A stretch of 64,000 nucleotides of DNA from an uncultured Lachnospiraceae bacterium (GTDB lineage Bacteria > Bacillota > Clostridia > Lachnospirales > Lachnospiraceae), in NCBI GenBank assembly GCA_910587105.1, contig CAJUMB010000006.1, positions 42,850 through 106,849 on the forward strand, given 5' to 3'. The translations under genes were made by a program, and so were the position numbers. The notes beneath the pieces are model-generated. The model was not told the DNA's origin, did no database searches, and worked only from the letters and a program-made list of their open reading frames with translations. Numbering within the stretch: the stretch's first letter is position 1; the number at the start of each line of letters is the position of its first letter. Below, piece by piece: positions 8,961 to 17,480 of the stretch.

Positions 8961-9043
8961 GGTTCCGGTGCGGCGGATATCCGCCAGATGGGAAATTCCC
9001 ACCCATGGCGGGCGTCCCCTGCGCAGACACCGCAAAGGGAACT
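8961..9043 (+). other. Structured leader before pilin A
   Basis: The 157-base gap before the pilin gene holds nested complementary segments: GTTCC (8962) with GGAAC (9038), CGGTG (8966) with CACCG (9028), CCGCC (8981) with GGCGG (9007), and ATGGG with CCCAT inside it, plus the palindromes GGCGGATATCCGCC and GGGAAATTCCC. This suggests a folded RNA in the leader or a processing site between the giant protein and the pilin. No run of T follows, so it is not an ordinary terminator. I could not match it to a known riboswitch class. The ribosome binding site AAAGGAGAG for the pilin comes after it. Confidence 0.45.
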
Positions 9044-9097
9044 TGTTGTCTAACTTAAAAATAGGGGGAAAACCCAAAAAAGAAAAGGAGAGAAAGC

Positions 9098-10753
9098 ATG
9101 AAGAAAATGAAAAAAGCTTTAGCCATTTTGATGGCAATGGCAATGGTTCTGGTAATGTCTATGTCTGTATTCGCAACTACTAACCCAGCACCAGCAAAAA
9201 CGAAACCAGTAGAGGCAGACAAAGCAACCGCAACAGTAAGTAACGTAGAAGCAGGAGCAACAGTAACAGCCTACAGGATTGTAGAACCCACTTACAATGA
9301 TAAAGGTTTTAAAGGCTACAAATTAGCAGAAGGCGTAACATTAGCTAATATGCTGGAACCAACCTCAAACGAAGTAACTGGAATAGCCGCAGATAAAACC
9401 TTATTAGCTACATTGACCAAAGAAACACTTTCTGCCCCAGAAGGAGCAACAGGTCTTACATCTTATACTGCACAATTAGGCGCCGGCTATTGGGTAGTAA
9501 TCGTTGAGGGATCAGATATCCAGGAAGTTTACAACCCCATGTTGGTAGGTATTTATTACAGTGTAGAGGGCTCTGGTGATAGCAACACACTGGTAAACGG
9601 TGCTGTTGACGCCAACAGCAACTGGTCTTTGAACTCAACACCCGCATACGCAAAATCTGAACAGCCAACCATTGACAAAAAGATTACCGGAAGCACTGGT
9701 AAAGATACAAGCGACGGCAACGAAAACGGAAACGATGTGGCAATCGGCGATACTGTAAACTTTGAAATCGACACTAAGATTCCTTCTTACAGTAAAAGCT
9801 ATAAAGAAGTAATGGTAAAAATCACAGATACCATGGGAAAAGGTCTGACACTGGCTGATCCTGCGAACCTTGTAGTAACAGTAAACGGAGCAACGGTTGA
9901 GGCAGGAGCTGATACTTATACTTTCACACCAGCTGAAGACAAGAAAAGCTTCGAGATCTCTTTCGCCTCAGCATATGCACTTGCCCACAGTGGGGAAAAA
10001 GTTGTGGTAACATACGACGCCGTATTAGGTGAGGATGCAGGACTTAACTTTGATGCAAACACCAACACAGCTAAGTTAGAATACACCAACGATCCCAGTG
10101 GCGAGACAAATGAAATTGAAGACAAAACTTACACCTATACCTTCGGTATCGACGCAAATCTTTTCGGAAGCGACGGCTCCGCATGGAATAAGTTCACAGA
10201 AGAACTGTTAAAAACCGGTGAAGTTCGTAAAATAATTTTAGACAGTGGGGAAGAAGTAGAAACTACTACACTCCCAGGCGCTGAATTCACCTTAACCAGA
10301 GCGGACGGAAAAACATACACAACGGTTTCCGATAAAAACGGTTACTTATCCTTCACGGGACTTGACGCAGGAACATACACTCTTCAGGAGACAAAAGCCC
10401 CAGAAGGGTACTCTCTGAATGATACAAAAATTCCTGTAGAGATTACAGCAACATATAACGACAATGGTACTCTGAATAGCTATTCAATCAAAGTAAATAA
10501 TGAAAACACCTCAACCTACACAGCAACCTATGATGCCAAAGACAAAGGAAAAGTAACAAACATCGACTGCACACCAGAACATGAAAACGACTGGTCAGAT
10601 GTATCCGACACCCACGAGATCAAAAACACCAAACTTTCCGCCTTACCATCAACCGGTGGTATCGGTACCACAATCTTCACCATCGGCGGATGCATCATCA
10701 TGATCGCAGCTGCAGGCTTATTCTTTGCAAGCCGCAGAAAAACCGCGAAATAA
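9098..10753 (+). CDS. Major pilin (SpaA-type, isopeptide-forming), locus A
   Basis: 551 residues. Signal peptide at about 1-26 (MKKMKKALAI... ending SVFA). A pilin motif variant is seen at Y184-A-K186-S, just before PTIDKKI: the Lys there is the likely acceptor for sortase-made links between subunits. An E-box, YTLQETKAPEGY, lies at about 425-437 in the last Cna-B/SpaA domain and fits internal Lys-Asn isopeptide bonds. The sorting signal LPSTGG starts at 516, followed by a TM stretch and the tail SRRKTAK. This is the expected shaft subunit, polymerised by the sortases encoded immediately downstream. Ribosome binding site AAAGGAGAG. The paralogue is at 28029-29831. Confidence 0.92.
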   Translation: MKKMKKALAILMAMAMVLVMSMSVFATTNPAPAKTKPVEADKATATVSNVEAGATVTAYRIVEPTYNDKGFKGYKLAEGVTLANMLEPTSNEVTGIAADKTLLATLTKETLSAPEGATGLTSYTAQLGAGYWVVIVEGSDIQEVYNPMLVGIYYSVEGSGDSNTLVNGAVDANSNWSLNSTPAYAKSEQPTIDKKITGSTGKDTSDGNENGNDVAIGDTVNFEIDTKIPSYSKSYKEVMVKITDTMGKGLTLADPANLVVTVNGATVEAGADTYTFTPAEDKKSFEISFASAYALAHSGEKVVVTYDAVLGEDAGLNFDANTNTAKLEYTNDPSGETNEIEDKTYTYTFGIDANLFGSDGSAWNKFTEELLKTGEVRKIILDSGEEVETTTLPGAEFTLTRADGKTYTTVSDKNGYLSFTGLDAGTYTLQETKAPEGYSLNDTKIPVEITATYNDNGTLNSYSIKVNNENTSTYTATYDAKDKGKVTNIDCTPEHENDWSDVSDTHEIKNTKLSALPSTGGIGTTIFTIGGCIIMIAAAGLFFASRRKTAK

Positions 10754-10778
10754 TAGGAGAATCTGTTTTTTCAACCAG

Positions 10779-10805
10779 ACCGGAGCGGCCCATATCCGCT
10801 CCGGT
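10779..10805 (+). other. Hairpin between pilin A and sortase
   Basis: A perfect 10-base stem (ACCGGAGCGG with CCGCTCCGGT) and a 7-base loop. No T-run follows on the + strand, so it is more likely an mRNA-stabilising or attenuating hairpin than a full terminator; a structure here would favour pilin over sortase output. Locus B has an unrelated 10-base hairpin at the corresponding place (27955-27981). Confidence 0.55.
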
Positions 10806-10844
10806 ATACAAAAAATGATAGATACAACAATAAGGAGAGGCCAG

Positions 10845-11768
10845 ATGAGAAAAAAAGTTTCAGCAATAATTATCAGCATACTATTTTTAGCCGGTTTGTC
10901 CTTGCTGCTGTATCCCTTTATTGCAAATCAGTGGAATAACCACAGACAGAAGCAGCTGCTCACCGACTACCAGGCTAAGGTATCCGAAAAGGCCGCGGCA
11001 GGGCAGATTGACTACCAGGCTGAGTGGGCGAAGGTACAAGCGTATAACGAGGCCCTTCTCCCCAGCATTCTCCCGGATTCTTTTGAAAACGCACAAAATT
11101 CAGAAGAAGATGAGGAATACATGGGCAGCCTGAATCTGACAGGAAACGGCATGATGGGGTACGTCCAGATTCCCAAAATCAATGTCCGCCTTCCGATTTT
11201 CCATACAACAGAAGAAGATATCCTCCAGACGGCGGCCGGCCATCTAGAAGGCAGTTCTCTTCCGGCAGGGGGGCCTGACACCCATGCGGTAATCTCCGCC
11301 CACCGGGGACTGCCCAGTGCAAGCCTATTTACTGATCTGGATAAACTGAAAAAAGGCGACTATTTCTTTTTATACATACTAGATGATTCTCTCTGCTACC
11401 AGGTAGACAAAATATCCGTAGTAAAGCCGGACCAGACAAAAGACCTGTCCGTAGAGGAAGGGCAGGATCTGGTGACACTGCTCACCTGCACCCCCTATGG
11501 AGTCAACTCCCACCGCCTTCTGGTCCGGGGACATCGGGAACCTTACATAGGAGTGGATGAAGAAGGCACACCAGCCTCCTTAATCGGAACCAGCCTTCGC
11601 ACCAGTTATCTGTTGTGGGTACTGGTGGGACTGGGGGTTACGGGAGCGTTTATCCTGTTCCTGTATTCCAGAGAAGTGAAAGAGAAACGAAAACGAAACC
11701 TCCCAGTGTCAAAGCTCACGGAACCAGAAGACACACCCACAGAAACACATACAGAGGACGGTGAGTAG
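10845..11768 (+). CDS. Class-C-like pilus sortase, first of two in locus A
   Basis: A 307-residue membrane transpeptidase that joins LPSTGG pilins. N-terminal TM segment (about 5-25) with the class C pattern LLYPFIANQWN, conserved MGYVQIPKINVRLPIFH, His153 in SAHRGLPSA, Cys215 in TLLTCTPYGVNSHRLL and Arg224, then a C-terminal TM segment (about 265-285) and a basic tail. Two membrane segments are usual for class C. I do not see the DPF/DPW lid motif found in streptococcal SrtC. The start is set at 10845 because it follows AAGGAGAGG; the frame is open further upstream. The second sortase gene starts four bases after the stop. Confidence 0.92.
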   Translation: MRKKVSAIIISILFLAGLSLLLYPFIANQWNNHRQKQLLTDYQAKVSEKAAAGQIDYQAEWAKVQAYNEALLPSILPDSFENAQNSEEDEEYMGSLNLTGNGMMGYVQIPKINVRLPIFHTTEEDILQTAAGHLEGSSLPAGGPDTHAVISAHRGLPSASLFTDLDKLKKGDYFFLYILDDSLCYQVDKISVVKPDQTKDLSVEEGQDLVTLLTCTPYGVNSHRLLVRGHREPYIGVDEEGTPASLIGTSLRTSYLLWVLVGLGVTGAFILFLYSREVKEKRKRNLPVSKLTEPEDTPTETHTEDGE

Positions 11769-11771
11769 ACC

Positions 11772-12668
11772 ATGCTTCGGAAACTATCATCCATCCTGTT
11801 CGGACTGCTGTTCCTGGCAGGGCTTGGCATCCTCTGCTACCCCACTGTCTCCAACCAGTGGAACAACTACCGGCAGAATCAATTGATCAGCAGCTACGAG
11901 AACACCGTAAAGGAAATGAAACCGGAAGATTTCTCAAAAGAGTGGAAAAAGGCCAGGAAATTCAACAAGGCTCTGGAAAGAAACAACCTGTACGGGGACG
12001 TATTCGGGGACAGCCATCAGGAACTGGAGAATACCGAATATTGGAATATCCTAAACATCGCCGGGGATGGGGTGATGGGATACTTATCCATCCCCAAGAT
12101 CAACGTGAGGCTGGCCATTTACCACGGAACAGACGAAGAGCTGCTTCAGACCGGGGCAGGCCACTTAAGCGGAACCAAACTGCCAATCGGTGGAAAGAGC
12201 ACCCACTGCGTGGTGGCCGCCCACCGGGGACTGCCCAGTGCACGTCTGTTCACCGATATCGACCAGATGGACCGGGGGGATCAGTTCTATCTCCACATAC
12301 TGGATAAAATACTGGCCTACAAAGTAGACCAGATTCTGCCCATGGTAGACAAGGACGACTCCGAGACTCTGGAGGGAGCCCTTCAAATCGAGAATGGAAG
12401 TGACCAGGTAACTCTTTTCACCTGCACCCCCTATGGAGTCAACTCCCACAGGCTGCTGGTGCGGGGATACCGGGTGCCCTATGAGGGCGAGGAGGCAGAG
12501 AGTACGGCGGATACCATGCTGAGGGCATTGAAAGATTACTATATGCTGTACCTGATTATTGGATTATCCGTAACCCTTTTGATTATATTTATCATGAAAG
12601 CATTGTTCAAACGAAAAAAGAAAACAAACAGAACCGTGTTCAAAAAGGAGGATGGGAAGAAATCATGA
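11772..12668 (+). CDS. Class-C-like pilus sortase, second of two in locus A
   Basis: 298 residues with the same plan as the sortase before it: N-terminal TM (about 8-25), LCYPTVSNQWNNYRQ, MGYLSIPKINVRLAIYH, His151 in AAHRGLPSA, Cys218 in TLFTCTPYGVNSHRLL, Arg227, C-terminal TM (about 250-275) and a Lys-rich tail. It is closer to its neighbour than to the single sortase of locus B, so it probably arose by tandem duplication. The two enzymes may divide the work (shaft polymerisation against addition of tip or base subunits), as seen in multi-sortase pilus islands; that is inference. Its stop overlaps the next start in an ATGA arrangement (12665), which suggests translational coupling. Confidence 0.92.
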   Translation: MLRKLSSILFGLLFLAGLGILCYPTVSNQWNNYRQNQLISSYENTVKEMKPEDFSKEWKKARKFNKALERNNLYGDVFGDSHQELENTEYWNILNIAGDGVMGYLSIPKINVRLAIYHGTDEELLQTGAGHLSGTKLPIGGKSTHCVVAAHRGLPSARLFTDIDQMDRGDQFYLHILDKILAYKVDQILPMVDKDDSETLEGALQIENGSDQVTLFTCTPYGVNSHRLLVRGYRVPYEGEEAESTADTMLRALKDYYMLYLIIGLSVTLLIIFIMKALFKRKKKTNRTVFKKEDGKKS

Positions 12669-13663
12669 AAAGATGGAAAAAAAGAAGCCCGTGGGCGCTG
12701 GCCCTGGCTCTGACTCTGGCAGTTCTGCTGCTGGCAGTGCCAAAAGCCTATGGGGCCGGCGGCATTGATACAGGAAAAGCCTGCACGATAAACTTTAAAT
12801 TAGATGGACAGTACCAGGAACTGGATAATCTGCCTATCCCAGTGAAGCTGTACCAGACCGCCAGCGTGGATGAGACAGGGCGGTATACTTCAGCGGAGAA
12901 CTTCTCCAGTCTGAATTTTTCACAGACTGGCAGTGAAACCTCTGCCGAATACTGGGAAAAACTGGCGGAAGAAGCGGCAGCCGTGGTAAAAAGCACCCAG
13001 CCGCCCCACACAGCCCAAACCGTAATTCAGAAACAGCCCGGCCAGGAAAGCGCCTCGGGCATAATACAGAACCTGGCCCCGGGAATCTACCTGGTGATGG
13101 CAGAACCGGTGCAGACAGCAGAATACCAGTACAGTTTTATCCCCTATCTGGCCGCGCTCCCCAATAACTTTTACACAGAAAACGGAGACGACCAATGGAT
13201 CTATGAAATCGAGTCCACACTGAAACCGGAGCAAAAGGAGAGGTTCGGAAGCCTGGTGATTGAAAAAGAGCTGTCCGCCTACAAAGCATCTCCAAACGGA
13301 GCCTCATTCCAGTTTGAGGTGAAAGCGGAAAAGGACGGGAAGATTGTGTTCAGCGAAGTAGTTTCCCTGACTTTCAGCGCTCCAGGAGTTAAGTCCCTGA
13401 CTATTGCAGACAGAATCCCCGCAGGGTCTGTGGTGACCGTCACAGAGCTGCTCACAGGCTCCAGTACCGGCTATACCATCGTCAGCGATAAAACACAGAC
13501 TGTTACAATTTCGGCAGACGAAGGGGAGAACCCGGCCCTGGTACACTTTGAAAACACCTGGAAGCCCCGTCCGGGCAGCAGTTCCAGCATCGTAAACCAC
13601 TTCCGGTACCAGGACGGAGTATGGGAAGTCATACAGGAAACAGACAGTACCCAAAATCAGTGA
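12665..13663 (+). CDS. Exported pilin-like minor subunit (DUF5979/Spy0128-like), locus A
   Basis: 332 residues. Signal peptide at about 1-30 (LALALTLAVLLLAVPKAYGA). The middle has a SpaA-like stretch (LAPGIYLVMAEPVQ), and the second half matches the fold pattern of Spy0128/DUF5979 pilin domains (FGSLVIEKELSAYK ... FSAPGVKSLTIADRIPAGSVVTVTELL ... VHFENTW). There is no LPXTG motif and no C-terminal TM segment: the protein ends VIQETDSTQNQ, so it must be held by another protein or attached by other means. Its counterpart is 25711-26766. The ATGA overlap with the sortase gene suggests coupled expression. A role as a base or accessory subunit is inferred from position. Confidence 0.8.
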   Translation: MKRWKKRSPWALALALTLAVLLLAVPKAYGAGGIDTGKACTINFKLDGQYQELDNLPIPVKLYQTASVDETGRYTSAENFSSLNFSQTGSETSAEYWEKLAEEAAAVVKSTQPPHTAQTVIQKQPGQESASGIIQNLAPGIYLVMAEPVQTAEYQYSFIPYLAALPNNFYTENGDDQWIYEIESTLKPEQKERFGSLVIEKELSAYKASPNGASFQFEVKAEKDGKIVFSEVVSLTFSAPGVKSLTIADRIPAGSVVTVTELLTGSSTGYTIVSDKTQTVTISADEGENPALVHFENTWKPRPGSSSSIVNHFRYQDGVWEVIQETDSTQNQ

Positions 13664-13687
13664 TAGAGATCAAGAAGGGGGAAGGAA

Positions 13688-14221
13688 ATGAAGAAGCATG
13701 GAAACAGAAAGACCCTCTGTCTGGCGGCAGCCGCTGTCTGTCTGGCCGGCAGCGTGGCAGTGGGCAGCGCCCTGGCGTATTTCACCACCTATGCCACAGC
13801 CGACGGTGGAGCCAGAGTCATTCTGGAGCCGTCTCAGACAGAGCTGGAGGAAGAAATCTATGATAAAACAAAGCATATCGCTGTCCGCAATGACGGAGAT
13901 GCCGATTGTTTTGTCCGGGTGAAAGTCCTCACAGGAGAATTATACAAAGATATCCTGGAGATACACGGAAACGGCTGGACCCGGGACCCAGAGCCGGATG
14001 AAGACGGTTTCTACTACTACACTTACAAAGATATAGTCCCGGCAGGCACAGTTACACCAGATGAGCTGACGGTAGAAATCAAGATCAGCCAGCTGGAGAG
14101 CACCGATGACTTTAACGTGATTGTGGTGCAGGAATCCACACCCGTGCTGTACGATGAAAACGGGAACCCATATGCAGACTGGAGCCTGGTATTGGACACT
14201 GTCCGGAACGGGAATGACTGA
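13688..14221 (+). CDS. SipW-dependent exported protein (TasA/camelysin-like), first in locus A
   Basis: 177 residues. The N-terminus has the SipW-type signal pattern: a hydrophobic stretch followed by GSALAYFTTYATA, where the AYF that follows the cleavage site is typical. The mature part is a small beta-rich domain (HIAVRNDGDADCFVRVKVL ... NGWTRDPEPDEDGFYYYTYKDIVPAGT), as in TasA/camelysin-like proteins that can form fibres. The SipW peptidase gene at 16947 in the same operon is the likely processing enzyme. Start ATG after AGAAGGGGGAAGGA. Counterpart: 25187-25696. Confidence 0.82.
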   Translation: MKKHGNRKTLCLAAAAVCLAGSVAVGSALAYFTTYATADGGARVILEPSQTELEEEIYDKTKHIAVRNDGDADCFVRVKVLTGELYKDILEIHGNGWTRDPEPDEDGFYYYTYKDIVPAGTVTPDELTVEIKISQLESTDDFNVIVVQESTPVLYDENGNPYADWSLVLDTVRNGND

Positions 14222-14235
14222 GAGGAGCAGATGAC

Positions 14236-15012
14236 ATGAAGAAAATAAAAGAAATCCTATTCAAACCGGCATTTCTCCTTTTTGTATCAGCGGTCCTGCT
14301 GGCAGCAAGCACCCTGGGCAGCGCCCAGGCGGCGCTGACTTATTACAGTGAAAACTATGCAGCGGAAGTAACCGTATCCAGCATCGGCGTCAGCCTGCTG
14401 GAAAACGGCGGGAAAGTCAGCTGGAGAGACTATCGGCATCAGAATGACCAGTGGAACGAACAAAAGGGCCGGCTTCTGGAATATCTGAAAGACCAGGAGG
14501 GAAACTACACAATCGTCCCCGGCAGGGAATACCAAGAACGGCTCAGTGTGCACAACAGCGGAGACATTGACGCCTATGTGCGGGTGATTCTGTACCGGGA
14601 CTGGCAGAACGAGAAAGGGGAGCGGGACACCACCCTTTCCCCGGAACTGATTGAGCTGAACCTGCTGAAAAACCAGGGATGGATCGAAGATAAAAAAGCA
14701 TCCACCCGGGAGCGGACCATCCTCTATTACACAAAAGTCCTTCCCTCCGGAGCAGAAACCAGTCCGTTAAGCGATACCTTGAAAATCAGCTCTGATATCG
14801 CAGAAAAAGTAATAGAAACTGTTTCTGTCAATCAATCAGGCGGGAAAAAATATAAAACCATTACTACAGAATACCTTTATAACGGATACCAGTTTAATCT
14901 CACAGCAGAAGTGGATGCCGTACAGACCCACAATGCCCAGGAAGCTATAAAAAGCGCCTGGGGCATAGATGTGGATGCAGCGGAAGATGGAACTCTGACT
15001 TTACATCAATAG
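14236..15012 (+). CDS. SipW-dependent exported protein, second in locus A
   Basis: 258 residues. SipW-like signal region ending GSAQAALTYYSENYAAEV at about 32-49. The mature protein has the conserved stretches RLSVHNSGDIDAYVRVILYRDW and LLKNQGWIEDKKASTRERTILYYTKVLPSG, which are shared with the locus B paralogue at 24383-25183. The N-terminal hydrophobic segment and the LTYYS motif fit a TasA-like fibre protein or its anchor. It starts 14 bases after the previous stop, after GAGGAGCAG, and ends two bases before the ribosome binding site of the next gene. No LPXTG. Confidence 0.8.
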   Translation: MKKIKEILFKPAFLLFVSAVLLAASTLGSAQAALTYYSENYAAEVTVSSIGVSLLENGGKVSWRDYRHQNDQWNEQKGRLLEYLKDQEGNYTIVPGREYQERLSVHNSGDIDAYVRVILYRDWQNEKGERDTTLSPELIELNLLKNQGWIEDKKASTRERTILYYTKVLPSGAETSPLSDTLKISSDIAEKVIETVSVNQSGGKKYKTITTEYLYNGYQFNLTAEVDAVQTHNAQEAIKSAWGIDVDAAEDGTLTLHQ

Positions 15013-15025
15013 GAGGTGCCGGATT

Positions 15026-15838
15026 TTGAAAAAGAAAATAATATGTCTGGGCCTTGCCTGTATTTTGAGCCTGAGCGGGGCACTGCCTGTCTGCGCAGAG
15101 GAGCACCAGGGTTCCAAAAACTGGCAGGTGGCCTTTGATGGCAGCAAAATGAACAGTAATTTCAGTTCCGCCGAGATGGCAGAGGAAATCTACAGTATCC
15201 AGCCCGGTGACAGTATGGAGCTGCAGGTGGTTCTGAAAAATTCCGGCGGTATGGCCACAGACTGGTATATGACCAACGAAGTGCTGGCAACCCTGGAGGA
15301 CAGCCAGGACACCGCCGAAGGAGGCGCGTACACCTACCGGCTGGCTTATGTGGGAGCGGATGGGACAGAAGATGTGTTATATAACAGCGAAGCTGTAGGC
15401 GGTGAAGATGAGGGAGACGGCAGAGCCGGAGAAGGACTTTATCAGGCCACGGGTTCCTTAAAAGACTATTTTTATCTGGATACCCTGCAGAATGGACAGA
15501 ACGGGTCTGTCTACCTGACGGTAAAACTGGACGGGGAAAGCCAGGGTAATGTCTACCAGGATACCCTGGCAAGACTGCAGATGAACTTTGCAGTGGAAAA
15601 GGCAGAAGCCCGGGTGGTAACCGTAACTCCCACCCCTATAGCAAATACAATACGGCGGACACTGCGTCAGGATTCACCCAGTATCATTGCCGCAGCAGTG
15701 CAGACCAATGACCCTACACAGATCCTGCCTTATTGCCTTGCGGCCCTTGCCGCTGGAATCGTGTTCCTGATTCTCGGGACAGCCGCCATAAAAAGGCGCC
15801 GCACAGAGAAAGACGGAGAAGGAGGTAGCCGGGAATGA
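15026..15838 (+). CDS. Single-TM surface protein of the SipW group, locus A
   Basis: 270 residues, translated from a TTG start 8 bases after AGGAGGTG. Signal peptide about 1-24 (ending LPVCA), then a beta-rich extracellular domain (SIQPGDSMELQVVLKNSG, ATDWYMTNEVLATLED), a Thr/Pro linker (about 195-225) and a C-terminal TM segment (about 233-256) with a basic tail (KRRRTEK). I do not recognise a named family. The same pattern (IQPGD/MQPGD...LKN...TDWYMTNE) is in the locus B paralogue 23536-24369. Type I membrane topology. Its place between SipW substrates and the SipW peptidase suggests that it is a receptor or anchor for them (inference). It overlaps the next gene by four bases. Confidence 0.75.
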   Translation: MKKKIICLGLACILSLSGALPVCAEEHQGSKNWQVAFDGSKMNSNFSSAEMAEEIYSIQPGDSMELQVVLKNSGGMATDWYMTNEVLATLEDSQDTAEGGAYTYRLAYVGADGTEDVLYNSEAVGGEDEGDGRAGEGLYQATGSLKDYFYLDTLQNGQNGSVYLTVKLDGESQGNVYQDTLARLQMNFAVEKAEARVVTVTPTPIANTIRRTLRQDSPSIIAAAVQTNDPTQILPYCLAALAAGIVFLILGTAAIKRRRTEKDGEGGSRE

Positions 15839-16911
15839 AAATGAGAAAGAAAATCCTGCCGCTTTTGACAGCCGCCTGTTTCACGGTAAGCCTTCCGGCA
15901 GTGAGCGTGCAGGCGGCCCAGCCAGAAAGATATACCTATACAGTAAGCATTTATGCAGGCAATCAGGGCACATTTGCGGAAAATGCCGCTCCCTGGATCA
16001 CAGTGGATAAGACAGAAAGCGGCAGTACGGTCAAAAGCAGTGTGGATACCGCAGAAGGAATGGTTACAATCAGCGGTCTGGAAAAGGACGATGTGATCAC
16101 CTTTGACCAGAATATCTTACAGACAGACGCTGTCAGGTACAATGCCCAGAACCGCTATTATATAAAGGGAATCCGCCAGAGCGGCCAGGACAACAGTATG
16201 GCGACCTATGCGTACCGGGTAGACCGGGATGCGGACTGTGTGCTGGCATATGGAGTAAAAGGAAATATGGTGGCATACACGGTCAATTACCAGGATGCTG
16301 ACGGAAACGAGCTGCTTCCCAGCGAGACATTCTATGGAAATGTAGGTGATAAACCGGTGATTGCCTATAAATACAGAGATGGGTATGAGCCGGATGTAAG
16401 AGCTCTGACCAAAACCCTGGATGCCAATGAGACAAAGAACATCTTTACCTTTACCTATCATGAGGCAGACAGAGGAACCGTCACCCGGCAGACAGGAACC
16501 CCGGGCATTACCACCAATACCATAACCGAGCTTCTGCCAGGGAATGTTCCGGCAGTTATTCCAGGCACAACAACAGAAGAAGCTGCAGAAACTGAGGCTG
16601 AGGGAGAAACCGGCCAAGAGGCCGGCGATGCAGGCACCGGGGGCGGGGAACCTGCCGCCGAGGGAGAAAACCAGGCTCCTCTGCAGGAACTGGGGGATGA
16701 GCAGGTGCCTCTGGCAAACCAGGACCTGAAAGATCTGGATGAAGAAGAAATCCCGGCCAGCAGCATTCAGCTGGATAAAGTAGTAAAGAAGGGACTTCCT
16801 CTGGCAGCATGTATTGGAATTGCCATAGCTGCTGTCTCTGCCCTTGCAGTATTGGCTGTGGTAGTGAAAAAACGCAGGGACCAGAAAGGAATCACCGTCA
16901 AAAGTGAGTAA
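15835..16911 (+). CDS. MucBP-like surface protein with C-terminal TM, locus A
   Basis: 358 residues. Signal peptide about 1-27; repeats related to MucBP/InlB-type modules (VAYTVNYQDADGNELLPSETFYGNVGDKPVIAYKY is split here only by its own variation); an Ala/Glu/Gly-rich linker (about 245-285); then the block DEQVPLANQDL, a gap of about 30 residues, a TM segment (about 322-346) and the tail KKRRDQK. The DE-x-x-PLAN block is also in the paralogue 22527-23534 at the same distance from its TM segment, although the linkers differ. MucBP modules bind mucin or other glycans in some Gram-positive adhesins; here the ligand is unknown. The gene begins four bases inside the previous one. Confidence 0.72.
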   Translation: MKMRKKILPLLTAACFTVSLPAVSVQAAQPERYTYTVSIYAGNQGTFAENAAPWITVDKTESGSTVKSSVDTAEGMVTISGLEKDDVITFDQNILQTDAVRYNAQNRYYIKGIRQSGQDNSMATYAYRVDRDADCVLAYGVKGNMVAYTVNYQDADGNELLPSETFYGNVGDKPVIAYKYRDGYEPDVRALTKTLDANETKNIFTFTYHEADRGTVTRQTGTPGITTNTITELLPGNVPAVIPGTTTEEAAETEAEGETGQEAGDAGTGGGEPAAEGENQAPLQELGDEQVPLANQDLKDLDEEEIPASSIQLDKVVKKGLPLAACIGIAIAAVSALAVLAVVVKKRRDQKGITVKSE

Positions 16912-16946
16912 CATCACAGGTAAAACGGTGGTCAGGGTAACTTCCA

Positions 16947-17480
16947 TTGGATAAAAAAAAGACAAAGAAACGCCCGGTGGCTGCAGTCTGCAGTTCACTG
17001 GGCACTGTTTTATTAATTATGCTTGTGGTCGCCTGCCTGCCGCTGACTGTCCCCCGGGTGTTTGGTTACCAGCTCTATACAGTAGTCAGCGGCAGCATGG
17101 AACCGGCTATCCCTGTGGGAAGCCTGTTGTATATACAGAGTGCACAGCCTGAGAATATGGTGCCGGATGACGTAATCGCTTTCTACGGAGGCCGTGATTC
17201 CACTGCGGTCATCACCCACCGGGTGGTGGAAAACCGGGAATTTATGGGGGAGTTTATTACCAAAGGGGACGCCAATGAAAAAGAAGATATGGAACCTGTC
17301 TCCTATGATAATTTTATTGGGAAAGTCCGGCTGGCTATTCCAGCTGCCGGAAAAGCCGCCCAGGTATTTTCAGACACCCCTGGAAAAATTGCTGCCGCAG
17401 GTCTGATCGTACTGGCAGTGTTTCTCCATGGGGCGGCATGGAAATTGGAAGGTGGTGAGGATAGGGATGAAAATAGATGA
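16947..17480 (+). CDS. sipW: SipW-type signal peptidase I (Ser/His), locus A
   Basis: 177 residues. ER/archaeal-type signal peptidase: catalytic Ser50 in VVSGSMEPAIP and His91 in VITHRVVEN in place of the bacterial Lys. TM segments at about 15-37 and 143-165. In Bacillus the SipW enzyme processes TasA and TapA; here the SipW-dependent proteins at 13688 and 14236 are the probable substrates. The start is a TTG codon (16947) with only a weak upstream GTCAGGGT; no better in-frame start is seen. The 3' end overlaps the regulator gene that follows by 14 bases. The locus B copy is 21968-22534. Confidence 0.9.
   Translation: MDKKKTKKRPVAAVCSSLGTVLLIMLVVACLPLTVPRVFGYQLYTVVSGSMEPAIPVGSLLYIQSAQPENMVPDDVIAFYGGRDSTAVITHRVVENREFMGEFITKGDANEKEDMEPVSYDNFIGKVRLAIPAAGKAAQVFSDTPGKIAAAGLIVLAVFLHGAAWKLEGGEDRDENR

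Noticed and set aside
8961..9043. Cyclic-di-GMP riboswitch before pilin A
   Set aside because: The GC stems invite the idea, but the conserved CACAGGGCAAACC and GACGCAAAGC core motifs of class I, and those of class II, are not present.
16117..16998. A 293-codon minus-strand frame opposite the MucBP-like gene of locus A
   Set aside because: Shadow frame with irregular hydrophobic and Cys-rich composition; the + strand gene has a signal peptide, TM segment and paralogue.
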